Assembly (NCBI GenBank): GCA_963750915.1
Contig: CAVVSF010000002.1
Coordinates: 62,001-126,000 of the forward strand
DNA: 64,000 nucleotides
Direction: 5' to 3'
Source: DATBJJ01 sp963750915
GTDB taxonomy: Bacteria > Acidobacteriota > Vicinamibacteria > Vicinamibacterales > 2-12-FULL-66-21
Shown: positions 43,042 through 53,289 of the stretch, in pieces
Numbering within the stretch: position 1 is the first letter of the stretch
Layout of the letters: the number at the start of each line of letters is the position of its first letter
Program-made: the position numbers and the translations under genes
The notes under the pieces: generated by a model
The model's input: only the letters and a program-made list of their open reading frames with translations
What the model was told of the DNA's origin: nothing
Database searches by the model: none

Positions 43042-44307
43042 GTGTCCGTGAACATCCCCCACGCCATCGATCGCCTCTGCTATCGCTTCCCGTCGGCGCT
43101 CGTCGATGCGGTCGCCGAGCACCAGCCAGGCAAGCGCATGGTCGCGGTCAAGAACGTGACCGTCGGCGAAGACTATTTCCAGGGACATTTTCCCGGCACG
43201 CCGGTGATGCCGGGCGTGTTGATGATCGAGACCCTGGCGCAGGTCGCGGCGCTGCTGCTCGGTGAAGGCGCCGACGGCCGCGTCTATCCGCGCACCTTCC
43301 TCCGCGGCGTCGACAACGCCAAGTTCCGGCGCCAGGTCATCCCGGGCGATCAGCTGCGACTCGAGGTCACGCTTGGCGCCCGCCGCGCCCGCCTGGCGCG
43401 GGCGCATGCCGTCGCCAGGATCGACGACGCGGTGGTGTTCGAGGCGCAACTGGTGATGGCAGTCGTGCCGGAGACCGGCAACGGCTCCCGCACCGGCGTC
43501 ACGATCGACGCGACCGCGACCGTGCACCCGAAGGCCCGCATCGGCGAGGGCAGCGTCATCGGTCCGCACGCGATCATCGGCGAGAACGTCGTGCTCGGCA
43601 GGGACTGCCGGGTGGGGGCGTCGAGCATCATCGACGGCTGGACCGAGCTCGGCGACGGCAACGAGATCTTCCCGTTCGCGTCGATCGGCTTGATCCCGCA
43701 GGATCTCAAGTTCAAGGGCGAGAAGACCCGCCTCGTCATCGGCCACCGCAACGTCGTCCGCGAGTTCGTGACGATTCATCGCGGCACCGCCGGCGGCGGC
43801 GGCGTGACCGAGATCGGCGATCACAACGTGTTCATGGCCTACGCCCACGTCGCGCACGACTGCCACGTCGGCCACCACACGATCTTCGGCAACGCGGCGA
43901 CGCTCGGCGGCCACGTCACCGTCGAGGACTATGCCGCGATCAGCGCGTTCTCGGGCGTGCACCAGTTCTGCCGCGTCGGCCGCTACGCGTTCGTTGGCGG
44001 CTACTCGGTCGTGACGAAGGATGCGTTGCCGTTCGCCAAGACGGTCGGCAACCGCGCCAGGATTTACGGCCTGAACACGATCGGCCTCGAGCGCCGCAAG
44101 TTCTCGCGCGACGCGATCAGCAAGTTGAAGCGGGCGTTCCGCTACCTCCTGCACTCCAACACCAGCCGGGCGCTGGCCCAGATCGATCGCGACCCGTCGC
44201 TGCATTGCGAGGAAGTCGCCTACCTGCTCGACTTCATCCGCTCGTCGAGCCGCGGCGTCGGCCTTCGCCGCCCCAGCCGCCGGCTGGAAGAACTCGTAGA
44301 AGAGTAG
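43042..44307 (+). CDS. Bifunctional FabZ-LpxA: 3-hydroxyacyl-ACP dehydratase plus UDP-GlcNAc acyltransferase
   Basis: 421 residues in one frame from GTG 43042. Residues 1-150 are FabZ with GHFPGTPVMPGVLMIETLAQ (catalytic His and Glu). Residues 157-421 are LpxA: left-handed helix hexapeptides (VHPKARIGEGSVIGPHAIIG), the catalytic His in AYAHVAHDCHVGHHT, and the C-terminal GLNTIGLERRKFSRDAI. The two enzymes compete for 3-hydroxyacyl-ACP, so the fusion may balance membrane lipid against lipid A. TACACT lies about ten bases before the start, which could make the message nearly leaderless. Confidence 0.95.
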   Translation: MSVNIPHAIDRLCYRFPSALVDAVAEHQPGKRMVAVKNVTVGEDYFQGHFPGTPVMPGVLMIETLAQVAALLLGEGADGRVYPRTFLRGVDNAKFRRQVIPGDQLRLEVTLGARRARLARAHAVARIDDAVVFEAQLVMAVVPETGNGSRTGVTIDATATVHPKARIGEGSVIGPHAIIGENVVLGRDCRVGASSIIDGWTELGDGNEIFPFASIGLIPQDLKFKGEKTRLVIGHRNVVREFVTIHRGTAGGGGVTEIGDHNVFMAYAHVAHDCHVGHHTIFGNAATLGGHVTVEDYAAISAFSGVHQFCRVGRYAFVGGYSVVTKDALPFAKTVGNRARIYGLNTIGLERRKFSRDAISKLKRAFRYLLHSNTSRALAQIDRDPSLHCEEVAYLLDFIRSSSRGVGLRRPSRRLEELVEE

Positions 44308-44316
44308 GGTACGGAG

Positions 44317-44370
44317 GGCGGAACTTTAGTTCCGCCTCAGTTCGGCGACTCGCGGAGCTGAAGCTCCGCG
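44317..44370. repeat. REP-like palindrome pair, head to head
   Basis: GGCGGAACTTTAGTTCCGCC (44317-44336) and CGCGGAGCTGAAGCTCCGCG (44351-44370), with CTACG after the second. Stems of nine base pairs and two-base loops; orientation is opposite to the pair after bamA. Confidence 0.85.
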
Positions 44371-44378
44371 CTACGTAC

Positions 44379-44798
44379 TTACGGGTGGCTGACGGTGAGG
44401 GTGTATGAAACCGACCCGCTCGTCAGGAGGCCGTTCGGGTCGTGCAGCCGCGCGCAGAGGCTGGCGGTGCTCTGGGTGAACGCGGTGTGGGCGCTCTGGA
44501 GCGTCGCGACGTCGTTGGAGAGCACGATCGTGCAGACGTTGGCGGCGGCGTTCCAGGTCCCGATCTGGAAGCCGAGAATCGAGGTGCTCGGCTCGAGTGC
44601 CGTGATCGTCGCGGTCACGGTGCCGGCGCCGCCGGCATCGAAACTGTGGGTGACCCCCCCGTTCAGGTTCACCGAGCCGGTGAACGTTTCGACGGTCGGA
44701 GTGGGGATCGGACCCGGGTCGAGATCGGGACCGTTGTCGCAGCCGGCGGCCAGCAGGGCCGACATTACACAACCTAGCACTACAGTCGATCGACGCAT
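44379..44798 (-). CDS. Small lipoprotein of unknown function
   Basis: 139 residues from ATG 44798, behind GGAGAG. The signal peptide ends in a lipobox (SALLAAGC), so the mature Cys is lipid-modified. The body is Thr/Ser-rich with beta character (GSVNLNGGVTHSFDAGGAGTVTATITAL ... SVSYTLTVSHP) resembling an immunoglobulin-like or pre-peptidase domain. Not recognised further. It lies against the direction of its neighbours, between lpxA and lpxI. Confidence 0.75.
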   Translation of the reverse strand: MRRSTVVLGCVMSALLAAGCDNGPDLDPGPIPTPTVETFTGSVNLNGGVTHSFDAGGAGTVTATITALEPSTSILGFQIGTWNAAANVCTIVLSNDVATLQSAHTAFTQSTASLCARLHDPNGLLTSGSVSYTLTVSHP

Positions 44799-44932
44799 CT
44801 TCTCTCCAGAAAACTCCAACGGGCGCAGGCGAACCCTCCTATTGTATCCGCATCCCCGGGGATGGCGAGTCGCCGCGTTCGGTCTGATAGACTGACGAAG
44901 GAGACGCCGTTTCGGTCTGGCGTCTGCGGTTC

Positions 44933-45761
44933 ATGACCAGGATAGGCCTCATCGCCGGCAATGGCCGGTTCCCGTTTCTCGCCCTGCAGGGGGCGCGCAG
45001 CCTCGGTCACGACGTCACCGTCGTCGCGATCAAGGAGGAGGCGTTCAAGGATCTCGAAGAGGCCGCCACACGCCGCCGGCGCCGACCTGCACTGGGTGTC
45101 GGTCGGCCAGCTTGGCCGGTGCATCAAGATCCTCCAGGCGGCCGGCATCTCGCGCGCGGTCATGGCCGGACAGGTCAAGCACGTCAGGATCTTCGGCGGC
45201 ATCGTGCCGGACCTCACGCTGCTGTCCGTTTTCCGTCGCCTGAAGGCCCGCAACACGGACGCGCTCATTTCCGCCGTCGCCGACGTCATGAAGGACGAGG
45301 GCATCGAGTTGCTCGAATCGACCGCGTTCCTGGAGCCGCTGCTGGCGCGCGAGGGGGTGCTGAGCGAGCGGCCGCCGACGCCGGAGGAGAACGCCGAGTT
45401 CGCCTTCGGCTACCGCATGGCGGACGGCATCGCCGCGCTCGACATCGGGCAGACGATCGCCGTCAAACACCAGGCGGTCGTCGCGGTCGAGGCGATGGAA
45501 GGGACCGACGAGGTCATCGGCCGGGCCGGTCACCTCGCCGGGCCCGGCGTCTGCATCATCAAGGTGGCGAAGCCGAATCAGGACATGCGCTTCGACGTGC
45601 CGGTGATCGGCCTGGCGACGATCCAGGCGATGCGGGCGGCCGGCGCGAGCGCGCTCTCCGTCGACGCCGGCCGGACGCTGGTGTTCGACCGCGAGCACCT
45701 CCTTCGCTCTGCCAACGAGGCGCAGATCGCCATCGTCGGACGGCCGAGGCCGTCGGCGTGA
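44933..45761 (+). CDS. lpxI: UDP-2,3-diacylglucosamine pyrophosphatase LpxI, broken frame
   Basis: About 276 residues if one extra base near 45064-45067 is ignored (EEAA-HAAGADLHWVSVG). TRIGLIAGNGRFPFLALQGA is the LpxI N terminus; FGYRMADGIAALDIGQTIAVKHQAVVAVEAMEGTDE the core of the DUF1009 fold. It makes lipid X from UDP-diacylglucosamine, the step after LpxC/LpxD, in organisms lacking LpxH. It overlaps the next gene as GTGA. Confidence 0.9.
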
Positions 45762-46708
45762 CCGGCGGATCCTCGATCCCGGCGCTGCGCCTGGCGGTGA
45801 TCGGCGTCGGCCATCTCGGCCGCCATCACGCCCGTATCCTCTCGGCGCTCGAGGGCGTCGATTTGTCGGCGGTCGTCGACGCGATCCCGGAACGGGCCGC
45901 CGACATCGCCGCGTCCGCCGGGACCAAGCCGCTGACCGACTATCGGGAACTCCTCGGTCAGGTTGACGCGGTGACAATCGCCGTGCCGACCGAGCTCCAT
46001 CGCGAGATCGCGCTGCCGTTCCTCGAACGCGGCGTCTCGGTGCTGGTCGAGAAGCCGATGGCGCGATCGCTGGCGGAAGCCGACGAGATGATCGCCGCGG
46101 CCCGCGCGTCGGGCGCGACGCTGGCGGTGGGCCACACCGAGCGCTACAACCCGGCGGTGACGGCGGTGATGCCGCTGGTCACCTCGCCGCGGTTCATCGA
46201 AGTGCATCGCCTCGGCGTTTTTCCCGAGCGCAGCCTCGACATCGATGTCGTCTTCGATTTGATGATTCACGACCTCGACGTCATCCTCTCGCTGGTCCGC
46301 TCGGAGGTGGCGTCAGTCGAGGCCGTGGGGGTGCCGGTGCTGACGCCGCGCTTCGACATCGCCAACGCCCGGCTGCGGTTCGAATCGGGCTGCATCGCCA
46401 ATGTCACCGCGAGCCGCATCAGCAAGGACCGGGTGCGGAAGATCCGCTTTTTTCAGCCTGATGCCTACATCTCGATCGACTACGCGGCGCAGGAAGTCGA
46501 AGGCTGGCGCCTGGTGAAGCACGACGGCGCCAAGCCGTCGATCCAGGGTGGCGCCCTCACGGTCGCGCGTGACGAGCCCCTGCGGATCGAGCTGGCCGAC
46601 TTTGCCCGGGCGGTCCGCGATCGCGTGCCGCCGCGCGTCGACGGCGCCGCCGGCCGCCGCGCCCTGGCCCTGGCGACGGTGATCGCGGAGAAGATGGAAA
46701 GCGTCTGA
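45758..46708 (+). CDS. Gfo/Idh/MocA-family sugar dehydrogenase
   Basis: 316 residues from GTG 45758. N-terminal Rossmann fold LAVIGVGHLGRHHARIL (residues 11-27), then VLVEKPMARSLAEADEMI (the EKP motif) and HTERYNPAV; the C-terminal sheet ends MESV. In the lipid A cluster it resembles GnnA-type UDP-GlcNAc 3-dehydrogenases, which with an aminotransferase give amide-linked lipid A. No GnnB-like aminotransferase is in the window, so the assignment stays open. Confidence 0.85.
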   Translation: MTGGSSIPALRLAVIGVGHLGRHHARILSALEGVDLSAVVDAIPERAADIAASAGTKPLTDYRELLGQVDAVTIAVPTELHREIALPFLERGVSVLVEKPMARSLAEADEMIAAARASGATLAVGHTERYNPAVTAVMPLVTSPRFIEVHRLGVFPERSLDIDVVFDLMIHDLDVILSLVRSEVASVEAVGVPVLTPRFDIANARLRFESGCIANVTASRISKDRVRKIRFFQPDAYISIDYAAQEVEGWRLVKHDGAKPSIQGGALTVARDEPLRIELADFARAVRDRVPPRVDGAAGRRALALATVIAEKMESV

Positions 46709-46713
46709 AGAAA

Positions 46714-46805
46714 GGTCGAAGTTCGAAGTTCGAAGTTCGAAGTTGCGAGCGTTGAAGCATTGAAGACTGAAGATTGAAGGCCGAACGCTGATAGCTGATA
46801 GCTGA
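46714..46805. repeat. Heptad array (NNNYYGA), 13 units
   Basis: GGTCGAA, GTTCGAA x3, GTTGCGA, then GCGTTGA, one 8-base unit, AGACTGA, AGATTGA, AGGCCGA, ACGCTGA, TAGCTGA x2, ending at the ATG of the UbiD-like gene. The unit drifts from TTCGA through ATTGA to GCTGA while phase is kept. Confidence 0.93.
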
Positions 46806-46811
46806 GAGCTA

Positions 46812-48266
46812 ATGTTTAGAGACCTGAATCACTTCATCGACGCCCTCGACAAGGACCGCGAGCTGGCGCGCATCGCCGAGCCGGTCAGCCCGGATCTCGA
46901 GATCTGCGCCGTCACGGACCGTGCGTCGAAGTCGCCTGGCGGCGGGCCCGGTCTCCTGTTCGAGAATCCGACCGGCTATGACATGCCGGTCGCCATCAAC
47001 CTGTTCGGGTCGCTCAAGCGCATGTGCATGGCGCTCGGCGTCCGCACTCTCGACGACCTGGCGCGCGAGATCGAGGAGTTGGCGACGCCGAAACTGCCGG
47101 CCGGCATGCTCGACGCGATCAAGATGCTGCCGATGGTCAACCGGCTGCGCGATCTGATGCCGAAGACGGTCAGCGACGCGCCGTGCCAGGAAGTCGTCAG
47201 GCGCGACGGAACTCTCGATGAGTTCCCGATTCTCAAGTGCTGGCCAGACGACGGCGGCCGCTACATCACGCTGCCGATGGTCTTCACGCGCGATCCTGAA
47301 ACCCGTGCCCGCAACATCGGCACCTACCGCATGCAGGTCTTCGACGGCCGGTCGACCGGCATGCACTGGCAGCAGCACAAAGGCGGGGCGCAGCACTATC
47401 GCGTCGCCGAACGCCTCAAGCAGCGGCTGCCGGTGGCGGTCGCGCTCGGCCCGGATCCGGCGCTGGCTTACTCGGCGACGGCGCCGATGCCGGAAGGGCT
47501 GGACGAGCTCATGCTGGCAGGGTTCCTGCGGCGCCAGCGGGTCGAGCTCGTCAAGTGCGTCACCGTCGATCTCGAGGTGCCGGCGAACGCGCAGATCATC
47601 CTCGAAGGCTACGTCGAGCCCGGCGAGCGACGCCGCGAGGGTCCGTTCGGCGATCACACGGGCTTCTATTCGCATCCCGACGACTATCCGGTCTTCCACA
47701 TCACCTGCATCACCAGCCGCAAGCGTCCCGTCTACCTGACGACGGTCGTCGGCATTCCGCCGATGGAGGACTACTACCTCGGCATGGCGAGCGAGCGGAT
47801 CTTCCTGCCGCTGATCCGCAAGACCCTGCCCGAGATCGTCGACATGCACTTCCCGGCGGCCGGCATCTTCCACAACATCGTCATCATCTCGATCGACAAG
47901 CGCTACCCCGGGCACGCGCGCAAGATCATGAACGCGGTGTGGGGCCTGGGCCAGCTGATGTTCTCCAAGACGGTGATCGTCGTCGACCACGACGTCGACG
48001 TCCAGAACGAGATGGAAGTCGCCTGGATCGTCGGCACCCACTACGATCCCGAGCGCGACGTGCAGTTCACCCGCGGCCCGGTCGACGACCTGGAGGATGC
48101 GAGCGACCTCCATGCCTACGGCAGCAAGATGGGCATCGACGCGACGCGCAAGTGGCCGTCCGAAGGATTCAAGCGGCCATGGCCGAAGAAGATTGAGACC
48201 GCCGAAGGGACCGCGCGCACGGCCGACGAGATCTGGCGCCGCGTCAGCAAAGGGTGGAGACCGTAA
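46812..48266 (+). CDS. UbiD-family decarboxylase of menaquinone synthesis (MqnL-like)
   Basis: 484 residues. MHWQQHKGGAQHYR (about 180-193), EGPFGDHTGFYSHPDDYPVFHITCITSRKRPVYLTT and VDHDVDVQN are UbiD signatures; EGPFGDHTG holds the prenyl-FMN catalytic Glu region. The family removes the ring carboxylate in ubiquinone or futalosine-type menaquinone synthesis. The following MqnA/MqnC genes point to menaquinone, and the UbiX-like gene downstream supplies its prenylated flavin. TAATG overlap with the next gene. Confidence 0.92.
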   Translation: MFRDLNHFIDALDKDRELARIAEPVSPDLEICAVTDRASKSPGGGPGLLFENPTGYDMPVAINLFGSLKRMCMALGVRTLDDLAREIEELATPKLPAGMLDAIKMLPMVNRLRDLMPKTVSDAPCQEVVRRDGTLDEFPILKCWPDDGGRYITLPMVFTRDPETRARNIGTYRMQVFDGRSTGMHWQQHKGGAQHYRVAERLKQRLPVAVALGPDPALAYSATAPMPEGLDELMLAGFLRRQRVELVKCVTVDLEVPANAQIILEGYVEPGERRREGPFGDHTGFYSHPDDYPVFHITCITSRKRPVYLTTVVGIPPMEDYYLGMASERIFLPLIRKTLPEIVDMHFPAAGIFHNIVIISIDKRYPGHARKIMNAVWGLGQLMFSKTVIVVDHDVDVQNEMEVAWIVGTHYDPERDVQFTRGPVDDLEDASDLHAYGSKMGIDATRKWPSEGFKRPWPKKIETAEGTARTADEIWRRVSKGWRP

Positions 48267-49136
48267 TGGCGGCGACGACTGAAGCGAGAGCGATGCTCTC
48301 GACGCCGGACCTCATCGCGGTCGGCGTGCAGGGAGACGACGTCCGACGGCGCATGCACGGGACGCGGACGACGTTCCTTCGCGTGTTCGAGGTCCACGTC
48401 GGGGCGCCGCCGGCGACTCTGCCGCCGCGGGTGAACGCCGGCGAGTTCCGCGTCGTCGGTAAGCCGGCGACGATCGAGGCGGCGCTGCAGGCCGTCGCAG
48501 CCACGTCGGCGCTGGCCGGCGGAGCGATCGTCACCGGCTTCTCGCTGGCGGACCTCTGGGCGCTGGCGTCAGGCACTGACGCACTCGGGGCACTCTGCGC
48601 AAGCCTCAAGGAGTCCGGCCTCGAAGCGGTCGCCGAGGTGCCCGTCGACGCCGACCTGATACCCGACGCGGTGTCGGCGGTGAAGGTCGCCCGCGCCTCG
48701 GGGCTCGCCGTCTCGCGATTGACGGTTCGGGCTCAGCCGCCGGGCGGAGCGGGAGAGATCGACGCCCGGTTCGCTCTCGTCGACCGGGCGAGGCAGCTCC
48801 AGGACGAGCTTGGCGGCTTCCGTGTCTTCGCGCCGCTGTCGCGAGTGACATCGGTGCAGATGCCGACGACCGGCTACGCTGACGTGCGCCAGATCGCGCT
48901 GGCGCGCGTGGTTGCCGGCGAACATCGAGTCGATCCAGGTCGACTGGCCGCTCTACGGCCCGAAGCTGGCCCAGGTCGCGCTCACCGTCGGCGCCGATGA
49001 CATCGATGGGGTCGCCGCCGTGGATCCGGGCGTGCTCGGCACCCGGCGCAGCCCGATCGAGGAGATCAGGAACAATATTCGCGCCGCCGGCCTCGACGCC
49101 GTCGAGCGCGACGGTCGCTACCACACGCTCAGCTGA
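48266..49136 (+). CDS. MqnE-like protein lacking the radical-SAM cysteines, broken frame
   Basis: About 289 residues; one extra base near 48911-48913. ATG 48266 overlaps the previous stop (TAATG) behind GGTGGAG. It tracks aminofutalosine synthase: LIAVGVQGDDVRRRMHGTRTTF at the N terminus, LCASLKESGLEAV, QLQDELGGFRVFAPLS, TTGYADVRQIALARVV, ESIQVDWPLYGPKLAQVALTVGADDIDGV and IRNNIRAAGLDAVERDGRYH. Where MqnE has CX3CX2C, it has PPATLPPRVNAGEF; only one Cys exists in the whole protein. So it cannot bind the [4Fe-4S] cluster. It may be a partner of MqnC/MqnA or a relic. Position is exactly that of mqnE. Confidence 0.8.
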
Positions 49137-49925
49137 TGCCCATCACCCGTCTCGGCGCGGTCGACTACCTGAACGCGCGCCCACTCGTCTTTGGTCTCGA
49201 GCTCCATAACGATCTTTTCGCGGTCCGGTTCGATCCGCCGTCCAAGTGCGCCGCGCTGCTGCACGAGGGGTCAATTGACGTCGGGATGATCCCCTCGATC
49301 GAGTTCCTGCGCGGTTCGGAGCCGTACGCAATGGTCCCGGGCATGGGCATCATCTCGCGCGGACCGGTCGCGTCGGTCGCGCTGTTCAGCGCCGTCCCCC
49401 CGGAGCGATTCGGTCGATCGCGGTCGACACCAGCTCCCGGACGTCGGCAGGCCTGCTGCAGGTGCTCTGTGCCGAGACGCTCGGCATCGATCCGGAGCTC
49501 GTGCCGATGCCGCCCGAAGCTGAAGCCGATGCTGGCGCGTTGCGACGCGGCACTGCTCATCGGCGACCCCGCGCTTTACCTGGATCATGCGGCGCGCGAG
49601 CTGCGGAAGATCGACCTCGGTGACGAGTGGACCAGGCTGACGGGGTTGCCCTTCGTCTGGGCGTTCTGGGCCGGACGGCCGCGGGCCTTGACGCCGCGAG
49701 GGAGTCGCGGCGCTGACCATCGCGCGGGATGCCGGCGTCGCGGCGTCCGATGCGATCGCCGACGCATATTGCGGCCCGGAGCGCGCCGCGCTCGGCCGGG
49801 CCTACTTGAGAGACAATATCCACTACACCCTCGACGAGCCGGCCGCAGCAGGCCTTCGCCGCTACTACGAGCTGGCAAAGGCGCACGGCATCGTCGATCG
49901 CGTGGATCCGCTGGCAACTTACTGA
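49136..49925 (+). CDS. mqnA: Menaquinone synthesis chorismate dehydratase MqnA, three frame breaks
   Basis: About 262 residues. MPITRLGAVDYLNARPLVFGLE at the start, then LLHEGSIDVGMIPSIEFLRGSEPYAMVPGMGIISRGPVASV are the MqnA fold. Breaks: one C missing in a six-C run (49396-49401), one C too many (about 49513-49515), one base too many (about 49697-49710). Read across them, LLQVLCAETLGIDPELVPMPP, MLARCDAALLIGDPALYLDHAA and GLRRYYELAKAHGIVDRVDPLATY are recovered. MqnA dehydrates chorismate to 3-enolpyruvylbenzoate, the first step. TGATG overlap with the preceding gene. Confidence 0.88.
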
Positions 49926-49965
49926 GGCGCGTGCCCGCGGCGGCACCGAGGGCATCGGGAGCGAC

Positions 49966-51171
<1,206 letters not shown>

Positions 51172-51179
51172 TCGGCCGC

Positions 51180-52367
51180 ATGCCTCGCGTCCATCGAGCG
51201 GCGTGGCTCCTGCCAATCGCCGGTCCGCCAATCCGCCACGGCTGGGTGGCCGTCGAGCGAGGCCGGATCGTCGATGTCGGCGCCGACCCTGGGGGTGCGG
51301 CGTCAGTCGGCGATTCGCTCGCCATCCTTCCCGGCCTGATCAACGCGCATACACACCTCGAGTTGTCCTGGCTGGCCGGGCGAGTGCCGCCGTCGACATC
51401 GATGGGGGAGTGGATCAGGGCGCTGATGGCGCAGCGCCGCGGCGCTTCACCGCCGGCGGACGTGCAGCGCCAGGCCGCGGCGGCAGCCATTGAAGATGCC
51501 CGGGCGCGCGGGACTGTGCGCGTTCGGAGACATCAGCAACACGCTGATGGCGGCAGACGTCCTCGCCGACGCCGGCGTGCCGGCGGTGCTCTTCCACGAG
51601 CTGATCGGCTTTGGTCCCGCCGATGTCGACGGCCGCGCGACCGAGGCGGCACGCAGCGTCATCGAGAAGGTCCGCCCGCCGGTGCTGCCGGGGCTCGCGC
51701 CGCACGCGCCGTATTCCGTGTCGCCGGATCTCTTTCGCGCGATCGCCCGCGTGGCGTCGGCGCAGTCGCTGCCGGCCTCCGTCCATCTGGGCGAATCACA
51801 GGACGAGGTCGAGTTCCTGGCGACGGGTGGGGGAGAGATAGCGGCAACACTGAAGCATCTCGGTGCGTGGAATCCGGAGTGGTTGCCGCCCGGCGTGGAT
51901 CCCGCAGCGTACCTGGATTCGCTCGGCGTTCTCACTCCGGGGCTGCTCGTCGTGCATGCGACGCAGCTCGGGCCGTCCGCGCTGGCGCGACTCGCGGCCC
52001 GCGGCTGCGTCATCGTCAGCTGTCCGCGGAGCAATCGCTGGGTCGGCGCCGGCGATCCGCCGATCGACGATTTCTACGCCTCCGGCGCGGCGGTCGTGTT
52101 CGGGACCGACAGCCTGGCCAGTGCCCCCGATCTGGACATGTTCGCCGAGCTTGCCGCGGCGCGCCGGGTATCCAGCGTCTCCGCGGCAAGGCTGCTCGAG
52201 AGCGCCACCCTCGCGGCGTCGCGCGCTCTCGGCCTGGACGCCGATTTCGGGTCGGTTTCGCATTGGCAAGCGGGCGGAGCTGCTCGCAGTCCGGGTGCCG
52301 GCGGAGGTCGACGATGTGGAAGAATACCTGGTGAGCGGGATTGATTCGTCGACCGTCCAGTGGCTGA
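51180..52367 (+). CDS. Amidohydrolase, aminofutalosine deaminase-like, two or three frame breaks
   Basis: About 394 residues if bases near 51512-51517 and 52256-52262 are ignored, and a third break is allowed so that TGA 52365-52367 ends it; without the third the frame runs into the UbiA gene. GLINAHTHLELSWLAGRVP carries the HxH metal ligands, FHELIGFGPADVDGR, LAPHAPYSVSPDLFRAIARVA, SVHLGESQDEVEFL, VHATQLGPSALARLAARGC and VFGTDSLASAPDLDMFAELA supply the rest. Gene position matches the deaminase (MqnX/SCO4662-type) that converts aminofutalosine to futalosine. Other deaminases of this superfamily are possible. Confidence 0.8.
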
Positions 52368-52382
52368 AGACGGAGCGAGCGA

Positions 52383-52424
52383 GTCCCGAATCCCGAACCC
52401 CGAAACGATCACCGAGAACCGTGA
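52383..52424. repeat. Heptad array running into the UbiA start
   Basis: GTCCCGA, ATCCCGA, ACCCCGA, AACGATC, ACCGAGA, ACCGTGA in one phase. The last unit contains the GTG start codon (52421) of the prenyltransferase. Confidence 0.85.
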
Positions 52425-53289
52425 ACCGCCTCCAGACCTACGCCTCGTTCGTTCGCTTCAGCCACAGCGTCTTCGCGCTGCCGTTTGCGCTGACCGGCGT
52501 GCTGCTGGCGCTGCATCGGACGGGGGAGTGGTCGCTCGACGTGCTGCGCTGGAAGCTGCTGTGGATCATCGTGGCGATGGTGGCGGCGCGCAGCGCCGCC
52601 ATGGGGTTCAATCGTCTCGTCGACGCCCGCTACGACGCGCTCAACCCGCGCACGGCCAACCGCGAGCTGCCACGAGGCGCGATGACGATTGGCGAGGCCG
52701 TCGTGTTCGTTGTGCGTGTCGGCCGCCGCGTTCGTCTTCGCGGCGTGGAAGCTCGGGCCGCGTCTGCTTCGCGCTCTCGCCGGTGGCGCTGGCGATCGTG
52801 TTCTGGTACTCGCTGGCGAAGCGCGTCACGAGCTATACCCAGTTGTTCCTTGGCCTGGCGATGGCCGTCGCGCCGGTCGGCGGCTGGCTGGCGGCGGGCG
52901 GGCGCGGCGGCTGGGAGCCGTGGCTGCTCGGCCTCGCGATCGGCAGCTGGGTCGGCGGCTTCGACGTCCTCTACGCCTGCCAGGACCTCGACTTCGATCG
53001 GGCGCACGGCCTGCGGTCGATCCCGGTGCGGTTCGGTCTGCCGCGGGCCCTCCTCATTTCGCGCGGGCTCCACGTCGTGACGATCCTCGCGCTGGCGGCG
53101 CTGGCGGCGGTGACTGACCTGGGGTGGATCTATCTCGCCGGCGTCGCCGGGGTGGCGGCGCTGCTCGTCTGGGAGCAGTCGATGGTCAGCGAACACGATC
53201 TCTCTCAGGTCAAGCGCGCGTTCGACCTCAATGGCTACGTCGGTATCCTCTACCTCGTGACGACGGCAGTGGCGGTCTATGTCGGCTGA
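52421..53289 (+). CDS. UbiA-family prenyltransferase (MqnP-like), two frame breaks
   Basis: About 288 residues. Start GTG 52421 (MNRLQTYASFVRFSHSVFALPFALTGV). FNRLVDARYDALNPRTANRELPRG is the first Asp-rich prenyl-diphosphate motif; the second, in the other frame, is CQDLDFDRAHGLRSIPVRFGLPRA. Breaks at about 52709-52712 and 52757-52762 (one extra base each). It has about eight membrane helices and attaches the isoprenoid tail in the membrane. The stop overlaps the UbiX-like start. Confidence 0.88.

Noticed and set aside
48254..48265. GTG start of the MqnE-like gene
   Set aside because: ATG 48266 has the better ribosome site and the TAATG coupling seen elsewhere in the cluster.
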